From contig JAQBZA010000179.1 of assembly GCA_027622795.1 (NCBI GenBank), positions 1 through 6,900 on the forward strand: 6,900 bases of DNA, read 5' to 3'. Under the pieces are notes generated by a model. It did not search any database and had not been told where the DNA came from. It worked only from the letters and a program-made list of their open reading frames with translations. The position numbers and the translations under genes were made by a program. This DNA is from Planctomycetota bacterium (lineage in GTDB: Bacteria > Planctomycetota > Planctomycetia > Pirellulales > UBA1268). Positions 5,767 to 6,900 of this stretch are shown piece after piece (the first letter of the stretch is position 1; every line of letters begins with the position of its first letter).

Positions 5767-6846
5767 ATGCCTCCTGCGGTCACGGATGACCATCCTGTGT
5801 TGCCATTTTTCTCGCAGCTCGCCGAGCGGGTTGGCCCACCCCCGCCGAAGCAGCCAGAACAACGTAGCAGCCGACGCCAACGCCATTCTGCAGACGGGGC
5901 GGCTGTTACCGACCATGATGATCCGGAGCACGATCCGCCAGGGGTTCGCCGGCTCTACACGGTGGCCATGATGGCTGACGTGCTGGGCGCGGCGCCGGCT
6001 GCCGTCCGTCACTGGGCGCGGGGTGGCATGCTGGTGGCAGCCAAGCGGGCTGGGTCGCTGGAGTGGTTTGATTTTCAGCAACTTGTCGTTGGACGTGCGC
6101 TGGTGCGGCTGCTGAACAGTGGCCTGTCGCTCCGAGAGATCGATGCGAAACTTGTTGGTCTGGTGCCGGGGGGCGTCGATGAAGCGGCCCGCCACAGCGG
6201 TCGGATCGTGGTGGACGGCCGCCGTCTCAGTATCCAGCGCGGCGGACGCCTCCTCGGCCCCGGTGGGCAGATGCAGTTTGGTTTCTACACCGATGGACTG
6301 CGAGAAATCGCGTCTTCGCAGGCTTCTGATCCATCTGAGGCAACGCGGCCTCGCAATACCGTTGTACCAGGGCTCACCGACGTTCTGTGCGAACAGCCGA
6401 CCGGCAAAGAGCTTCTCGATCTAGCTGCCGACCTGGAGGCGACCGGCGAATTCGTCGAAGCCGCCGAAGCATTGCGCGCGTTTTTACAGGGGGAGGGACA
6501 GTCGGCTCAGGTCATGTTCATGCTGGCCGAGTTGCTGTATCGCTCCGGCGACCTGACTGCGGCACGGGAGCGTTACTATGCCACGCTCGAAGTCGACACC
6601 GATCATGTGGAAGCCCGCACCAGCCTTGGCTGCGTGCTCGCGGAATTGGGCGACCATGAACTGGCTCTGGCGGCGTTGCAGGGCGTGTTGCGGCAGGAAC
6701 CCGACTACGCTGATGCCCACTGGCATCTGGCCGGCGTGCTCCACGACTGCGGTCGCCGCATTGAATCCCGCCGCCATCTCCGAATGTTTCTCGCGCTCGC
6801 TCCGGAAAGCCCTTGGGCCACGCTCGCCCGCGAACGCTTGCGTTAG
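5767..6846 (+). CDS. MerR-type helix-turn-helix protein with C-terminal TPR repeats
   Basis: From the ATG at 5767 the product has 359 residues. A polar, Pro-rich N-terminal stretch (1-60) leads into a MerR-like winged HTH. This comprises LYTVAMMADVLGAAPAAVRHW (63-83, split LYTVAMMADVL and GAAPAAVRHW), a wing with Gly and Leu, then the FDFQQLVVGRALVRLLNSGLSLREI helix pair (about 101-125). A short beta block, GRIVVDGRRLSIQRGG (145-160), ending in GQMQFGF (167-173), follows. Four tetratricopeptide-like repeats end the protein, at about 212-243, 246-279, 280-313 and 314-348, the last closing with LALAPESPWATLARERL. It has no sensor cysteines of the MerR metal type, so the TPR part may bind a partner protein. 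An earlier ATG at 5710 would add 19 residues. I prefer 5767 because the extra segment is AT-richer and reads like leader, but neither start has a strong Shine-Dalgarno site. Its head-to-head position makes it a candidate regulator of the minus-strand operon. Confidence 0.8.
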   Translation: MPPAVTDDHPVLPFFSQLAERVGPPPPKQPEQRSSRRQRHSADGAAVTDHDDPEHDPPGVRRLYTVAMMADVLGAAPAAVRHWARGGMLVAAKRAGSLEWFDFQQLVVGRALVRLLNSGLSLREIDAKLVGLVPGGVDEAARHSGRIVVDGRRLSIQRGGRLLGPGGQMQFGFYTDGLREIASSQASDPSEATRPRNTVVPGLTDVLCEQPTGKELLDLAADLEATGEFVEAAEALRAFLQGEGQSAQVMFMLAELLYRSGDLTAARERYYATLEVDTDHVEARTSLGCVLAELGDHELALAALQGVLRQEPDYADAHWHLAGVLHDCGRRIESRRHLRMFLALAPESPWATLARERLR

Positions 6847-6900
6847 TACGCGCCCCAGGGGCCGCGGACGGGATGCACGCCGAACTGCACCGTGTCGCTC
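6843..6900 (-). CDS. Probable C-terminal end of a convergent gene (rest outside window)
   Basis: On the minus strand a frame runs in from the right edge and ends with TAA at 6845-6843. It gives 18 residues, SDTVQFGVHPVRGPWGAY. The mix of Gly, Pro, Val and aromatic residues looks like a real protein end, and the other two minus frames read as Arg/Ala/Pro-rich filler. If real, it overlaps the MerR-HTH/TPR stop tail to tail, sharing TTAG. The fragment is too short to name a family or function. Confidence 0.4.
   Translation of the reverse strand, partial: SDTVQFGVHPVRGPWGAY

Noticed and set aside
5617..6195. Minus-strand open frame of 192 codons across the divergent region
   Set aside because: It runs antisense through the HTH domain and would hide the start of the flavin oxidoreductase gene. 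No domain is visible.
6852..6862. GCCCC-A-GGGGC inverted repeat after the MerR-HTH/TPR gene, considered as a terminator
   Set aside because: The loop is one base, no T-run follows, and the bases are explained as GGC CCC TGG GGC codons of the likely convergent gene.
1..6900. CRISPR arrays, tRNA or rRNA genes, insertion sequences, toxin-antitoxin or phage genes
   Set aside because: I saw no direct repeat series, cloverleaf pattern, terminal inverted repeats, transposase, integrase or phage motifs anywhere in the window.

Overview
The window is about 60 percent GC, densely coded DNA. It most resembles a planctomycete chromosome, or a relative with a similar gene set. The reasons are a secreted ThuA-like protein, a MerR-type helix-turn-helix fused to tetratricopeptide repeats, several genes without a clear Shine-Dalgarno site, and GTG and TTG starts. 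This assignment comes from gene content and style, because no rRNA or other marker gene is present.

Layout, left to right. (1) 2-346, plus: the Pro/Ala/Glu-rich C-terminal tail of a gene that starts outside the window. (2) 347-435: a gap with two small hairpins. (3) 436-1311, plus: an exported ThuA-domain protein. (4) 1312-1421: a gap with a weak hairpin and T-run. (5) 1422-2258, plus: a DUF429 protein of the predicted RNase H-like fold, probably starting at TTG. (6) 2269-5620, minus: a three-gene operon that ends ten bases from the DUF429 stop. Its order of transcription is an FAD-dependent amine-oxidase-like protein (5620-4190), a tail-anchored coiled-coil protein resembling DUF155/RMD1 (4193-3396), and a multi-pass DUF1624/HGSNAT-like acyltransferase (3399-2269). 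Both junctions are four-base GTGA overlaps, each with a Shine-Dalgarno site inside the upstream gene. (7) 5621-5766: a divergent intergenic region with a 10-bp palindrome and a third copy of its half-site. (8) 5767-6846 (or from 5710), plus: a MerR-HTH/TPR protein. (9) 6843-6900, minus: a probable last 18 codons of a convergent gene.

The most coherent unit is the minus-strand operon. A flavin oxidoreductase, a small membrane-anchored coiled-coil protein and a membrane acyltransferase are translationally coupled, which suggests a shared job at the membrane. No substrate can be read from the sequence. The divergent MerR-HTH/TPR gene shares the operon's upstream region and is the obvious candidate regulator, but this is inferred from position only. 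The ThuA and DUF429 genes show no evident functional link to the operon. I see no tRNA, rRNA, CRISPR array, insertion sequence, integrase or toxin-antitoxin pair.
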